The translations under genes and the position numbers were made by a program. Shown here in pieces: positions 49,117 through 60,830 of a stretch of 64,000 bases of DNA. The stretch's first letter is position 1; the number at the start of each line of letters is the position of its first letter. Source of the stretch: Nageia nagi. Lineage: Eukaryota; Pinophyta. The notes under the pieces are model-generated. The model was given only the letters and a program-made list of their open reading frames with translations. It was not told the DNA's origin and did no database searches. Where the stretch lies: positions 97,402,001 to 97,466,000 of the forward strand of contig JBITNC010000001.1 in the NCBI GenBank assembly GCA_050084985.1. The letters run 5' to 3'.

Positions 49117-50212
49117 TGTGCACCCTTGAATCTTGTCCAACAAAATAAAGATTCAAAGCTATATTATATTCTATTTTTGAAGTTTATCTTATGTTTAAAT
49201 GATGGGATGCTAGGTATTCTATTACTATGTACTATCTAAAGACCAAACCCTACAAGAAAATAATTTTTAGTGAGGAACTTCAATCCCCAAGTCCTAAGGA
49301 CCTTGAAGATGGGCATACATGGTAAAATCCTAGCTAGAAGGCCATGTAAGCCCCTTGATTCATAATCAAATGGAAAATAGAAATCATTTCCATGCCTAAA
49401 TGTAAAATGATATAATTTTTTTATGCTAAATGATGTGCATGCTATTGATACTCTACTAAATGCTAATGCATGTTATTAATTTATGTTAATATGCTGGTGT
49501 ATGTTATAGATCTATGCTACTATATTGATGTATGTTGAAGATCCATGCTATATGATTGTTAAATGCTTACATGTAAAGTAAAAATTGATAAAAACCTAAA
49601 TGATCTAAACCCTAGGATAGGTTTAGCCTACCATGCAACTACATGCACACCATAATGCTAAAAAATGAAATCTATCCTATTAAAAGGATATGTATACTCC
49701 GCCATAGCTACTAATGCTTTTGAAAGCCTACAAAAAACTACAACAATTAATATCTATACTTACAATAATAATAAGATAAAATTATATCTCATAAGCCTCT
49801 CCTATGCTCATGGTTTATACCAAAACCTTAACAGATAGTGTTGAAACTCTAATAGATAGTGCTATTGTGCTTTAGATAGTTAGGTTTTTGCTAAGATAAT
49901 TTGTGGTTATGATAGGAAACTTCATGACAAAGGATCTGGATGAAACTGGAAGTTGAGGCAAAGATTCAAAATGAAACATTTTTCTTTTCATATTTGTTCT
50001 AACCCTAACCAACAGGTCTATTAACTAACCAACAGATCAATGTCTATGTTGACTTGTTTGACTATTTTGATCAATTTCGACCAGGCTTGACTATGTTTGA
50101 TTAGGTGTTTGCTAATGTTCAAATGTTGTTGTTTGCTAGATTTTGGTTAATGCTTATACTATTGTTCAAGTTGACATGTATGCTCAAGATGTGCATTTTT
50201 ATGGTGTCTACA
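49117..50212 (-). repeat. Right LTR of the gag-only element
   Basis: 1096 bp, plus strand TGTGCACCCTTGAATC to GGTGTCTACA. In element orientation this is the 5' LTR. Confidence 0.85.
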
Positions 50213-50820
50213 CTTTTAAACTTACAAATTATAAGAGAGAAAGTTTTGTTAACTTTGTAAATACAAGAATATGAGAATATATGGGTGAATTTAGAATTAT
50301 GTAATTATCATTCTTATAAACTTACAAACTATATATAAAAATAAGCAATTTAATAAGCATGATTTAGTTTTATTAAGACATATTTTTTACATTAAAGTTA
50401 TCACATTATTACAAGTGAGATCATAAAAGGATGAGGTTATATGTAAATTTTAAGTGAGATATTCAATTTTTAATATTTGGGTCATAAGAATTAATAAGAA
50501 CAACTTAATTTGAAATATAGTTAAAATGGTATTAAAAAAATAAAAATAAAGTGACTATATATGTGAGTATAGCCCTGAGAAGCTATAAAAAAATTATTTT
50601 TTGACATCTAAATTACCTACTTCACTAATTTAGGCATTATTTATGTTATATTTATATATCGTATTATTAACAATGTTTAAATTTGGGTAAGCATATTTTT
50701 TTTTATCAATTGTTAGGAATTTTTAGGACCCATGCTTGACATTCTTGGTGGATTTACCTTATGATTTTTTTTTTGTAATATTAACTCTTGCACATGTTCT
50801 AGGGTTGAAAATCCAAATTT
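50213..50820. other. No gene recognised
   Basis: AT-rich flank between the gag-only element and the solo LTR. Its first ~100 bases resemble the flank at 42838-42900. Confidence 0.4.
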
Positions 50821-50825
50821 AGTAT

Positions 50826-51327
50826 TCTTGGAATGTATAATGCATTATTGTAAAGGTTATGTAATAATATTCTATGTAAATTCACTAATATTTAAGGGTA
50901 TCATTTGATACCTTAAGTATTTAAGTGAATATGATAATGTTACTTGTCTTACACTCCATGTCATGAGTATGCCCATTGGATAAAAGGATGTGCATGTCAT
51001 GCTTTTGTACATTGGATAAAAGGGCGATACAAAGAGGGATTTTGGCCGATAAATAGAAGGCTTTCTCTTTGTGATCACACACCAATTTGTGGAGTAAAGT
51101 TGTGCTAGATGATAGTGTTTAGGAGTTGAGATTAGGAGGATTGTAAGAGAGTTGTATTTGTGATTGAAGTAAAGATCTATTTAGTAGATGTACTCCTAGT
51201 TGGAGGAACCACTTACATCTTGTGTTATCTTTGTAAGATTGCTTTGTGTGATAGTTAGATGTGAAATGAGAGCTTTCATATGATCTTGGTAGTTTAGGAT
51301 TGTTCATGTTATTGTTCAATTCTCTCA
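50826..51327 (+). mobile_element. Solo LTR of the copia-1 family
   Basis: 502 bp aligning end to end with the copia-1 LTRs, from TCTTGGAATGTATAATGC (first TG now TC) to TTCTCTCA. It has a perfect AGTAT target duplication at 50821-50825 and 51328-51332. There is no internal region. LTR-LTR recombination is the usual origin of such a structure. Confidence 0.93.
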
Positions 51328-51332
51328 AGTAT

Positions 51333-51885
51333 GTCTACTCATATTTCAGGTGCTAAGCTTAACTTATTTTGTATGGATTTTTCTCGTCATCATATCACTT
51401 TCATAGATGCTAAAGTTGAATTTGATAGGGATAATTTTAGCCATAAATATTCACTAATAAGCGAATTTTAGAAATTATAAAATTAGAAAATAGCAAATTT
51501 TTTGGTATAGAATAGTCATGTCGCCAAGTTAAATATAATTTTTTATTATTTTTTCTTGCCCGGATAACCAAGTTAAATATTTTAAATTAAATTTTTATTA
51601 AATCACCAATAGTTTGAAATAATAATTAGCCGAATTTGCCTTGAAATTACAAATTATTATTTATATTTTGATTAAATCACCCCATGTAAATACCTTACTC
51701 TAAATAATAAATATGATACATCCATTTTTATTTTCTTCTGGATGAATCTCCTTTGAGTGAGCATATCAACAAAGCTTATGGGATCTAAAAAGAGTTGCAA
51801 TAATTGGTGAGGTCTTATTTCAAATCTTATTATATTTCATAATTTGTAATTCACATTTATCTTCGAATGGTAACAAATACCTTTA
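51333..51885. other. No gene recognised
   Basis: AT-rich; nothing on either strand that I can name. Confidence 0.4.
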
Positions 51886-52110
51886 AATAGTCTAAGTTGA
51901 CTTTAAATAGTAGCATCTACCTTTGGATTGTAGCATTCTACCTTTGAATGGTACCAAGCTACTACCATATGGTAGCACTTTGCAATAGCCTAGTGGCAAC
52001 ATGTGATTGCTTGGTGGTAATTTGCAATTAGGCGGTAGTAGGATGCTATCGGGTGGTAGTAGGTTGCTACTGGGTGATAGCAGGTTGCTACTAGATGGTA
52101 ACAAAATTTT
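51886..52110. repeat. 21-bp palindromic repeats, left cluster
   Basis: Consecutive units such as GGGTGGTAGTAGGTTGCTACT and GGGTGATAGCAGGTTGCTACT, about 70 bp before the transposase start. Each unit is itself an imperfect inverted repeat of GGTAGCA and TGCTACC. More decayed copies run back to 51886. Confidence 0.75.
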
Positions 52111-52182
52111 CAATAGCTTTATAATTTTCATCTATATGGTACAATATCAAATTTTTTTATTCAAATGTTAATTTTAGATACT

Positions 52183-54875
52183 ATGGACTCTAAGAACAAT
52201 AGTAAAAGGGGATGAAAAAAGGATATATTATCTTATTTTGCTAATGGACAGTCAGAAAATGAAGGAACTCATCGAACATCTTCAATTGATACAAGTACTT
52301 TTTTTAACTATAATTTTTAATGTGAGACTTGAAATTCTAAATTTATTCATATATTGAAAATGCATTGTGATGATGATGATATACCACCTAATAATAAAAA
52401 ATACACTTTTATTTTCAATATGCAGAAAACCCCAATAATCATGTACCACCTGATTTTGTTCTACTTGATGTACAACCACTTGCAATTGAGTACCTATAAA
52501 TGGACCACCTTTACATGATGATAATCCTAACCCATATATAGAAAACAAGTCCACAAAAATGTATGGATAAATCTACAGATAGATCTACAAAAAAAATCAA
52601 AATTTGAAAAGAAAAAGAAGTGCAAAATGGACTATTGGAAGAGTTTTCAGGTTGATTGGGCAACAAAATATCTATTCATTGAACCAATTGATCCTGGTGA
52701 TGGAAATGATCCAAAAAAATGCAAATGTATGATATGTTTTTTGGCAAAAAAAAGAGAACATCGAATGCAATTGAAAATAGATACAATACAAAAACATTAT
52801 GGTAAATTATATTACAACAAAATAGATGAGAATGGATAGACAATTAAGTGTTGCAAGGATAAAATTGAAGATGAATGCAATAACTTATGATATAAAGTGG
52901 AATATGAGAGGTACATGAAAGAAAAAAAAGATCTACAAGAGAAAGGTGGAACACTAGAAACACATTTTGAAAAAATTATTGATGCAAAAAGGTCAACAAA
53001 ATTTACTCATTTTGTACTATTTTTTAAATTCTTAAATAGGGTAGACCTATTGCAGATTTTATAAATTTTTAAAGTTTATATCAAAGAGTTGGATTACAAA
53101 ATGTACTGTAAAAATATTCATCAGAGATAAGTGCTTGAGAAATGGCAAAATATTTATCAATGGTTGAGATTGAGAATTTAAAATAAAATTAAAAATCACA
53201 ATTTATTTCACTTTCACTTGATGAAGTTACAACAATGAATAATACTTCATAGGTTTGTATGCATGTATACATTTTTCAAAATAATTGTAGGATACCACAT
53301 CTATTAAATGTTTATAAAATGGATGAAAATTGCAATGCAAAAAATCCTTATAAGTTAGTTATTTCTAACGTAAAAGATTTTGTTGGAACGGATGATTATG
53401 AAATTGCTACAAAATTGATATGTATTGGAGCAGATGGTGCATCAGTAATGCAAGGTAATCAAAATGTTCTTTATGTTAGAGTACAAACTTTAGTATCTCC
53501 TTATATGATTCCCATTCACTATATGGCACATAGAATGAACCTTGCATATAGAATTATCAGCACTTTTATAAGCATATCAAAAGTGGAAGAGCTTATTCAT
53601 GACTTGCATTAATATATCGCAAGAAGCCCAAAAAGATATAGAGAGTTCAAAACTTTTTCTATTGGAATAACTGATGGAAATAAACTTTTAAAAGATAGAG
53701 ATACAAGATGGATTTCATTGTATGAACCAACAAAAAGAGTTTTTATTAAATATCCATCTTTAACTGGTTATATGTATCAACACCGTAATGCGGTTGATAA
53801 AGCAAAAGATTTACTATCCATTTAACAAATTTTTAAATATTGCTAACATTATACAAAATTCTTTCAATGTTATAGAAAATCAATACTTTAATGAAATATG
53901 CTCAAGAAAGATCGATATATATATCTGATTTCATGTATTTGAGAAAATAAGTATCTTTATCTTTGGATATGCTTTATACAGATGTAAACAGTTTTAAAGG
54001 TCCTTTATTTCAAAGATAGAAAACTTTGACAAATCTTAAATATCCAAACAATTTTTTAAAATTTAATATTAGTGATCATGTTTGTATAGAGGTGAAAGGA
54101 AAGTTAATACCGTTGCATGTTCAAAATATGTGAAGGGATTTGGTTGGAGCAGAATAAATCATCTTCTTTTTTATAATTGTATTAATGAGGCACGCGTTAA
54201 TTTGAGAAAGATTTGTACAACCTTAACTATTGAAATCCATGAATGATTTCAATGAGATGATTTCCTTGAATCAATGGTAGTTATGAACCTTAAATTTTGG
54301 AATATAGATAATGGTGAAAAATTAATTAATGATTTGTTTCGCAAAAACATGGTAATTCTTGAAACATATTTTGGTAAAATTGTAGAAATAAATGGATAAA
54401 AGATTAATGGTATTTGAAGTAAAGATTTGTTGACAAAACAAGCCAACCATTTTGGACTTGCTATGATTGAGCAATACTCTCTATTATTAGAACCAACACA
54501 AAATGGTGCCATTAAACATCTTTAGGTAAAACTTTATCCAAGTTCTGTTCTTCAAGATAATATTAGCGAGTATTTCAGATTATATGAATTGTGTCAAACA
54601 ATGATTTTGGTTCTATTAAAGACGAAAGGGTATTCAATGTTTTATCTTTTATTAAATCCAAGCTTTGAAATAAATTGGATAAAAACTTGGATACATGTAT
54701 TATTATATGTTTCCTCTTATGCTCTAGATTCTTTTTGATAGAAAGGGTAGTGGATCTTTGGTTTTCTATTGCACAAAGGAGAGGTGTAGACAATTGTGAA
54801 GAAAATGCTCTAATAGAAAAGTACACACCAACAACAAAAAAAAGCCAAAACAGAACAAGTTTTCGAAGGGTTTGA
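52183..54875 (+). pseudogene. hAT-superfamily transposase (ZNF862-like type), broken
   Basis: Starts MDSKNNSKRG, hits a stop, then KKDILSYFANGQSENEG. A Cys-containing block at 52627-52839 (MDYWKSFQVDWATKYLFIEP, then CKCMICFLAKK) looks like the N-terminal zinc-finger region of such proteins. The core at 53259-53612 reads KLICIGADGASVMQGNQN and IPIHYMAHRMNLAYRI, the GADGASVMQG...HC.AHR.NL signature of the hAT/DUF4371-like RNase H fold, with HC changed to HY here. It continues with GITDGNKLLKDRDTRWISLY. A C-terminal hAT dimerisation-like part may lie at 54675-54875. The numerous stops mean it is inactive. Assignment is by remembered family text, not by search. Confidence 0.75.
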
Positions 54876-55620
54876 ATTTGAAATACTTAAGTAAAACATA
54901 TTGTTGAAGGGTTCAAATTTCAAATACTTATAGTTTTAGATCTTAGATTTTGCTTTGCTAATCAAATTGTTACATGTTATTGTTGAATTATAATTTTACT
55001 TAGTATATTTGTTTTGTTTATGTATGTTATTATTTACTTAGAATTTCAGTTAGTATATTTGTATTTTTCATCTAAAATATTTCTTACACCTTATTATTGA
55101 CTTATAATTAAATATTTATATATCAACTATATAAATTTGAATAAACATAATATAACATTCAACATATTTTCAATTCAACATATTTCTATATCAACATAAA
55201 TTTGAACAACTATATAAATTTGAACAAACATAACATTCAACCATAATATAACATAATTTCCAACCATTACATAACATTCAACCATAATATAACATAACTT
55301 TCAACAATTACATAAATTTCAACCTTAATGTAACATTACATAAAATTTCAACCATAACATAAATTTCAAACATAACATAACCGTTACATACATTTCAACC
55401 ATAACCTAACATTACATAAAATTCAATTATAATATAAATTTTAAATATAACATAACCATTACATAAATTTCAAATATAACATAACCATCAAAGTATTCTA
55501 TATCAAACATAACATAACCATCAAAGTAGTCTAAACCATAGTGGTCTTAACAATAAACATAAAAACCATCAAAGTAGTCCCACAAGAACCATCAAAGTAG
55601 TAGAAAAGTCTTAACAAGAA
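54876..55620. repeat. A/T-rich minisatellite with ACATAACATTCAACCAT-like units
   Basis: From about 55140 to 55530 short units of the type CATAACATTCAACCATAATA and CATAAATTTCAACC recur many times with changes. No coding content. Confidence 0.7.
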
Positions 55621-55741
55621 CAAATCAATCTAAGATCCCTCTCCCCCTTCTCTTCCTCCTGAATCCTTTGGCTCATCTAATAAAAGAATAATAAAATCAA
55701 CTGCTTTGGTAAGATTGCATAATATATTTCTTTCTAAAGAA

Positions 55742-55887
55742 GATGCATTGTCTAATGAAAGCAAAATCAGATTTGTAATGATTTTCTCTTTCCATAAGAT
55801 GTCTGGATAGAGTTGATGCATTGTCTAATGAAAGCAAAATCAGATTTGTAATGATTTTCTCTTTTCATAAGATGTATGGATAGAGTT
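55742..55887. repeat. Tandem duplication of a 73-bp unit
   Basis: Two near-identical copies beginning GATGCATTGTCTAATGAAAG, at 55742 and 55815, ending at GGATAGAGTT. Only a few bases differ, so the event is recent. Confidence 0.85.
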
Positions 55888-56339
55888 GATGCACCTTGAT
55901 TGTGAAAATATAAGCATTATTCAATTTTTTCAATTGAGCCATTTCATCATTCATTTGAATGATCATAATGACACTTTTTTTTGGCAATTTTAAAATGAAT
56001 TCTAAACATTTGAACATCTTTTAGCAATTTGTCATATTTCACCTACAATCAAATAATAATATAAAAATCATAAACATGAATATGAAAATATTTTCAAAAC
56101 ATAAACAAAAAAATATAAAGATTGAAATTAAGAAAGTAAATTGTTACCTCAACTTATTTCTTTTGGGCCTTCACAATCTCTACCAAATTTTTATCTCTTA
56201 ACTAAAGGTAATAATAAGCTTGGGCCTCTGCATTTAAATTTTTTAAATGGTTGCACATGATACCCATAATGTTATCATCATATGCACATTAAACATTGAT
56301 TGAACCCATTTGTGTTTGAGGCCTTAAACTTCCTATTTT

Positions 56340-57623
56340 AGTAGGTTTGTTGAGAATGATTGTGATAATGGGTATTAATTTCCTTTATCAATGCTTTGGC
56401 CCATACTTCCCATCTATTTAAAGTATTGAAGTTATCCAAAAAAATGTTGTTCAACTGTGTCAAAGTATCATCTGAAACAAGTACATTCAATGAAAAGTAT
56501 GTGAGTTCTTCATCCATTTTACCAATAGTGTTCTCTATATTTTGTGGTGTTGCAGTATTTATCTATTGTAGATGAGAAATATTAACTTGAATCTGAATAA
56601 TATCATAGTTGCTCAACTAAGGATTTGAACTAGTATCCATCCCCAAATAATCCACATCCAAAGGTATATTTTGTAAATTGAAAATGCCAACACTCTATAC
56701 ATCCTCCAAATGAAGATTAGGAAAAGAATACATTCCTGATAAGTTCACCATTATGTGGCTCATGGAAGGAGCATCCCATTGTAAATTTAGGCATTTTCCT
56801 ACTCTTCTTGTGGAGACTAGATGTGGAATAGGTGGTGGAGGCATGGGTGACCTCCACTTTTGATAAATTAACCTACCATCTGTATCAATATTTTTTTATT
56901 ATGAAATATGAATTCATTTCTATGGGATAACAAGTCTACATAAAATAAAATCCAAAAATAGTTACATGATGGAGGTGTAAAGGATGTAGTTTGAATTGGC
57001 AAATTAGGTGAATATGCCATATCTTGATCTTGAACTATGATAATTGGAATAAAAACTGAATGAAAATTTAAAAAGATTTAACATCTATTTATAGACTTAA
57101 AGTCAATGTTACAAATATTTAAATAGAGCACACACACAATTGCAAAGTGCTATTGAATGGTAACACTTTGCTAGTATACGATTGCATAATGCTACCGCAC
57201 GGTAGCAGAGTGCTACTACACGGTAGCACCATTATATTATATAGGTATACAAAAATACCAATTTTAGTATATTACCTCCTTGTGTTGGACCTTCAATGAA
57301 TGGGACTTCTTCTCCAACTTCAAAATTTGAACTCCTTTCACGAAATCTTATCCCAAGAATAACAACATTGCCTTCTCCTACAACCATAACAATATGTTAA
57401 AAAAATTAAATAATTTAATAAAAAATTATCAATTAAAATGAAAAATACCTATATTCATTAAACATTCACCAATAGTAGGAGGTGATACATTCCTTATCCT
57501 CCTAGTAGAGGATCTTCTAAATATTAACAGACTTGAAGTGTCCACAGACTCATTATCACCATCGCTTTCAAAATGAACTCCTCTAAGTGTTGCTTCCCCT
57601 TTCTTTGATGTTTGTTTTGCCAA
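56340..57623 (-). pseudogene. Unrecognised multi-exon gene, convergent with the transposase
   Basis: Exon A 57623-57449 starts MAKQTSKKGEATLRG, contains RRSSTRRIRNVSPPT and ends at an ATAG|GTATTT donor in phase 1. Exon B 57377-57276, between TTGTAG and GTAATA, keeps phase 1 and reads EGNVVILGIRFRERSSNFEV. Exon C starts at 56879 after GATACAG with DGRLIYQKWRSPMPPPPIPH and NLQWDAPSMSHIMVNLSGMY. It is interrupted by stops at 56697-56695, at 56619-56617 and once more downstream, then reads MDEELTYFSLNVLVSDD and LNRWEVWAKALIKEI. I know no family for it. Intact splice sites with a phase-kept middle exon argue that it was once a real gene. Fragments further left to 55630 and right to 57942 may belong to it. 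Confidence 0.45.
57147..57230. repeat. 21-bp palindromic repeats, middle cluster
   Basis: Copies of the type ACACGGTAGCAGAGTGCTACT in an intron of the minus-strand unknown gene. Confidence 0.7.
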
Positions 57624-57949
57624 ATGTTAAAACAATATAATTTTATTAATATTCATAAAATTTTAAACAATTTTTTAGATTCAAACATGTTAATTTAAAA
57701 TAAAAAATAACTATTTTGGTAAATACCAGAATTTCCTCTATTGGTAAAGCTAGAGCCATCATTTGTGAATCCAATGTTGTTGGAATTAGAGTTGTATTGA
57801 TTATATTATGAAAAGTTTCATGATAAAAAGCATAAAATATAATTTGTACATGATATATAACTACTATCATTCTAAATGGAAAAAGATAGATCATATTTAA
57901 TTCTATCTTAAACATATGAACACTAGTCAAATTTTTGACCACTCAACGC

Positions 57950-58860
57950 ACAAAGGATGTAAACTATAGACCATAATGGAATGTTTGATATTTTTTCTTG
58001 CAAAATAATTCTAGATTGAAAATTAATAGATTGCTTTGAAGTAATCATGTGGGAAAGTTTAGTATACTATTCCCCTTTTGTTTCAACATTCTACATAAAA
58101 AAGATGCAAGTAATTAAAAAAGTAACTTTTAGTTATACATTAATAGACAAAATTAATTAAAATGAAATTTGAAAAACAACTAACCAATAGATTTGATTTG
58201 AATGTGGTAAGTTTCCTCTAAATAGGTTTATCTGCTAGAGATAAGAGAGCTTTAGATGTAACTTGGAATACATCATCACCATGATGTGGTAAACCATCAA
58301 CCGACTAATTCTGTAAGAGAAATACCAAAGGAAAAGCTTCTTGATTCTATAACCACATAAAACCTTGCTTGCTTCTATCATAAAACATACATATAAGATA
58401 GTTCCAATAAATTGGAATATATTTCAAATTGAGACATAAAAATAAGCCCTCTAAAGCTTGTCTGTCCACCCATTTGAGTAACATTGTGGGGTTAAAAAAA
58501 GATAAAATACTAGGGCATGATAAATTCCTATATGAAAATTGACGATTGGTGGATGATGAAGGATGAGATTTTATAAGAGAGTTAACATGGTGGTAAAAAG
58601 ATTAAAAACTATGATTGAAGGTATAATATTGTAGGAAAAAATAAAGAAAATAAAAGCTTTGATAAGTTAGAATAATCTAAAACTACCAATTAAATCTTAT
58701 TTAATGAAAAAGTACATGTGGCATCCTACTATAGGCTAGAGAAAAGATTTGGGAGAAAATGATAGCTCTATACATATGGAGAAAATTATGGAATGAAGAA
58801 AATGAGTTATTTATTTCCTATATATAGGTAATTCACACATGGCAACATGATTTGAAAGTT
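57950..58860. other. No gene recognised
   Basis: AT-rich stretch between the unknown gene and the right repeat cluster. Confidence 0.35.
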
Positions 58861-58865
58861 GTCAC

Positions 58866-59055
58866 ATGGTGGAAGCAACAACATCCTACAAGCATGCGAT
58901 GATAGCTTGTTATCGTGTGATAGTAGCCTACTACCATGCGATGGTAGATTGCTACCATGCAATAGTAATAACTAGCCTACTACCATTCGATGACATCCTG
59001 CTACTACTGATAGCATCCTACTATCGCCCAACGATAGCCTGCTATTGCTTGCTTC
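58866..59055. repeat. 21-bp palindromic repeats, right cluster
   Basis: Units such as GTGTGATAGTAGCCTACTACC and ATGCGATGGTAGATTGCTACC. The open frame across them (58866-59066) is a product of the repeat, not a gene. Confidence 0.75.
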
Positions 59056-59066
59056 AAATTCACTAA

Positions 59067-60830
59067 AACAATCTATTATTTTTTTCTCCAAATTTAAATT
59101 TGTATTTGTATTTTTAAATTTTTAATTGAAAATCACCTCTATTATGAATATAATTTGCCTAAAATGATCCTTGGAAAATCAAATCTAGCCTAGGTTTGAT
59201 CCACTCCCAGATTCTATCTACAATACTTGTTCTTTTGTTATATGCATATTTTAAGATGGTTGTTATGTTCAAACTCCATTTACTTGATTTGACTAGTGTA
59301 GGGATGATTTTTTGCTCCTGCCATATCAAAATTTGATAATCTAAGTATATATTTATCTTATATAAAATTCAATATCTCATACATTGTAGGTTAAACATTA
59401 CTGAAATATGTTGTTTCACAACATTACTTAAGGATAATGTTTCTATAGTATCATCATGGATAGACATTACCAGATTTAATGCATTTCAATTCCTTCAATT
59501 TAAATACAACTGTATTTTCACTCAAAACCAAAGGGTTCTAACCAAATAATTAAGACTACCCATTTATTATTAGTGATACTAAGGTAAATCCTTCAAGCCA
59601 TCTCATTAAACCAAGGTAAATGTTTCTTTAGGGATGAGAATTTGGATTTCGAATAATTCATATAAATTTGATTATGAATTATTATTATGTGATAACACTC
59701 TCTAAGCTTGTTACATCAATCATTTTAGGCATATAAATATGTTCATTTTTTTAACTAGACCCCCAACAAATCATTTAGGTAGCCTAACTTGTTAGGAATA
59801 AATACACCCTAAGAGTTTCTCATAATGGTTGAAAGAAAGAAGAGAATTATTATTATATATAAAGATCTTTATGATGAAGTTTTCTCAAAGAAAAGGGAAT
59901 GGTACATATATTGTTTAGCAGTAAATACATTATTTTAAAATTAATTATTAGCATCAAAAGCATTGCCATAAAATTTCTTTATTAAAATGGAAAAATATTT
60001 TTAACATGGGGAGAATACTAGCATAGATACATTCTCTTCTTAACAAAGAAAATGAGAAGAATAATATATATTTACTCAATTGTTAAAAGGACTAAGAATT
60101 TGTTCGAAAAATAATTGTTAGAAATAAAATTTATTTTAATCTTATGTATCACTTGATGCATTTATATCTTGGTCAATCTCTCAAGGAATTTTTATGTACA
60201 TCTATTTATTATTTTTTTTGGCAAACCTTTTTTCAATTTTAGAGATTAATACCTAAAATCTAAAACCTACATGGAAAGAGTATTGATTTGAACTCAAGCC
60301 TATATAATAGAAACTAACCACTTTACCAATTCACTTTTCATGGATAGGCTGTTCCACTTATTATAATTTAGGGAAACTAGCCATTAATTTGTAGGACTAT
60401 AAAATATTTTTAATAAGTAAATATATATCAATTAAGTATTTATATGACTTTAAATGTTGATTTTAACTTTATTATTGTTTCACAAAACATTAGAAAAAAT
60501 AAATAAATTTAATAAACATATAAAGTTTTTTCACAATGAATACATTAGTTTTTTTTAATAAAAGGATAAATTTTATCAAAAAATGGTGGATTTTATCAAA
60601 TCACCAAAACATTTCACAATGATAATGCATGTGAAACCTAATAAAATTTAATCATTATGTCCTAATAACTACCCATTTGTTACCTGGTGGTAGCCAAACT
60701 ACTGCTTAAAAGCTGATAATACTATACTAAGTACATATCCCTTAGCTGAAATACATGCAAAATATAGCTAAGTCACATTATTACCCTAGTTTACTAAGTA
60801 TTTGAGTTGGAGGGATGGACCTCTTCATTT
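59067..60830. other. No gene recognised
   Basis: AT-rich. A degenerate tRNA-antisense-like patch (GATTTGAACTCAAGCC near 60288) resembles the one near 15040 and may be a short SINE-type relic. Confidence 0.35.

Larger units (their letters stand above)
42904..50212 (-). mobile_element. Gag-only LTR element (TR-GAG-like, Ty3/gypsy gag)
   Basis: Two 1.1-kb LTRs (42904-44001 and 49117-50212) in the same orientation enclose 5.1 kb. Gag lies on the minus strand at 47716-45379. No protease, reverse transcriptase, RNase H or integrase text is visible between gag and the left LTR. Just inside the right LTR the minus strand reads TGGCAAACACGATGGGAACC, shaped like a gypsy primer site. The flanking 5-mers CATTT and CTTTT match at four of five positions. 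Such gag-only elements are known from plants and would need another element's polymerase to move. Confidence 0.8.
51886..59060. mobile_element. Putative hAT-like transposon bounded by 21-bp repeat clusters
   Basis: A hAT-like transposase pseudogene on the plus strand (52183-54875) and a multi-exon unknown gene on the minus strand (57623 to about 56340) converge. Clusters of palindromic ~21-bp repeats sit outside them at 51886-52110 and 58866-59055, and a third lies at 57147-57230. Short subterminal repeats that bind transposase are a known feature of hAT and CACTA elements. I could not find terminal inverted repeats or a target duplication, so the ends and the unity of the region are inference. 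Confidence 0.4.

Noticed and set aside
51886-52110. CRISPR-like array
   Set aside because: The units are head-to-tail degenerate palindromes with no unique spacers, no cas genes, and a plant nuclear context.
58866-59066. 66-codon plus-strand open frame
   Set aside because: It only reads through the 21-bp palindromic repeats.
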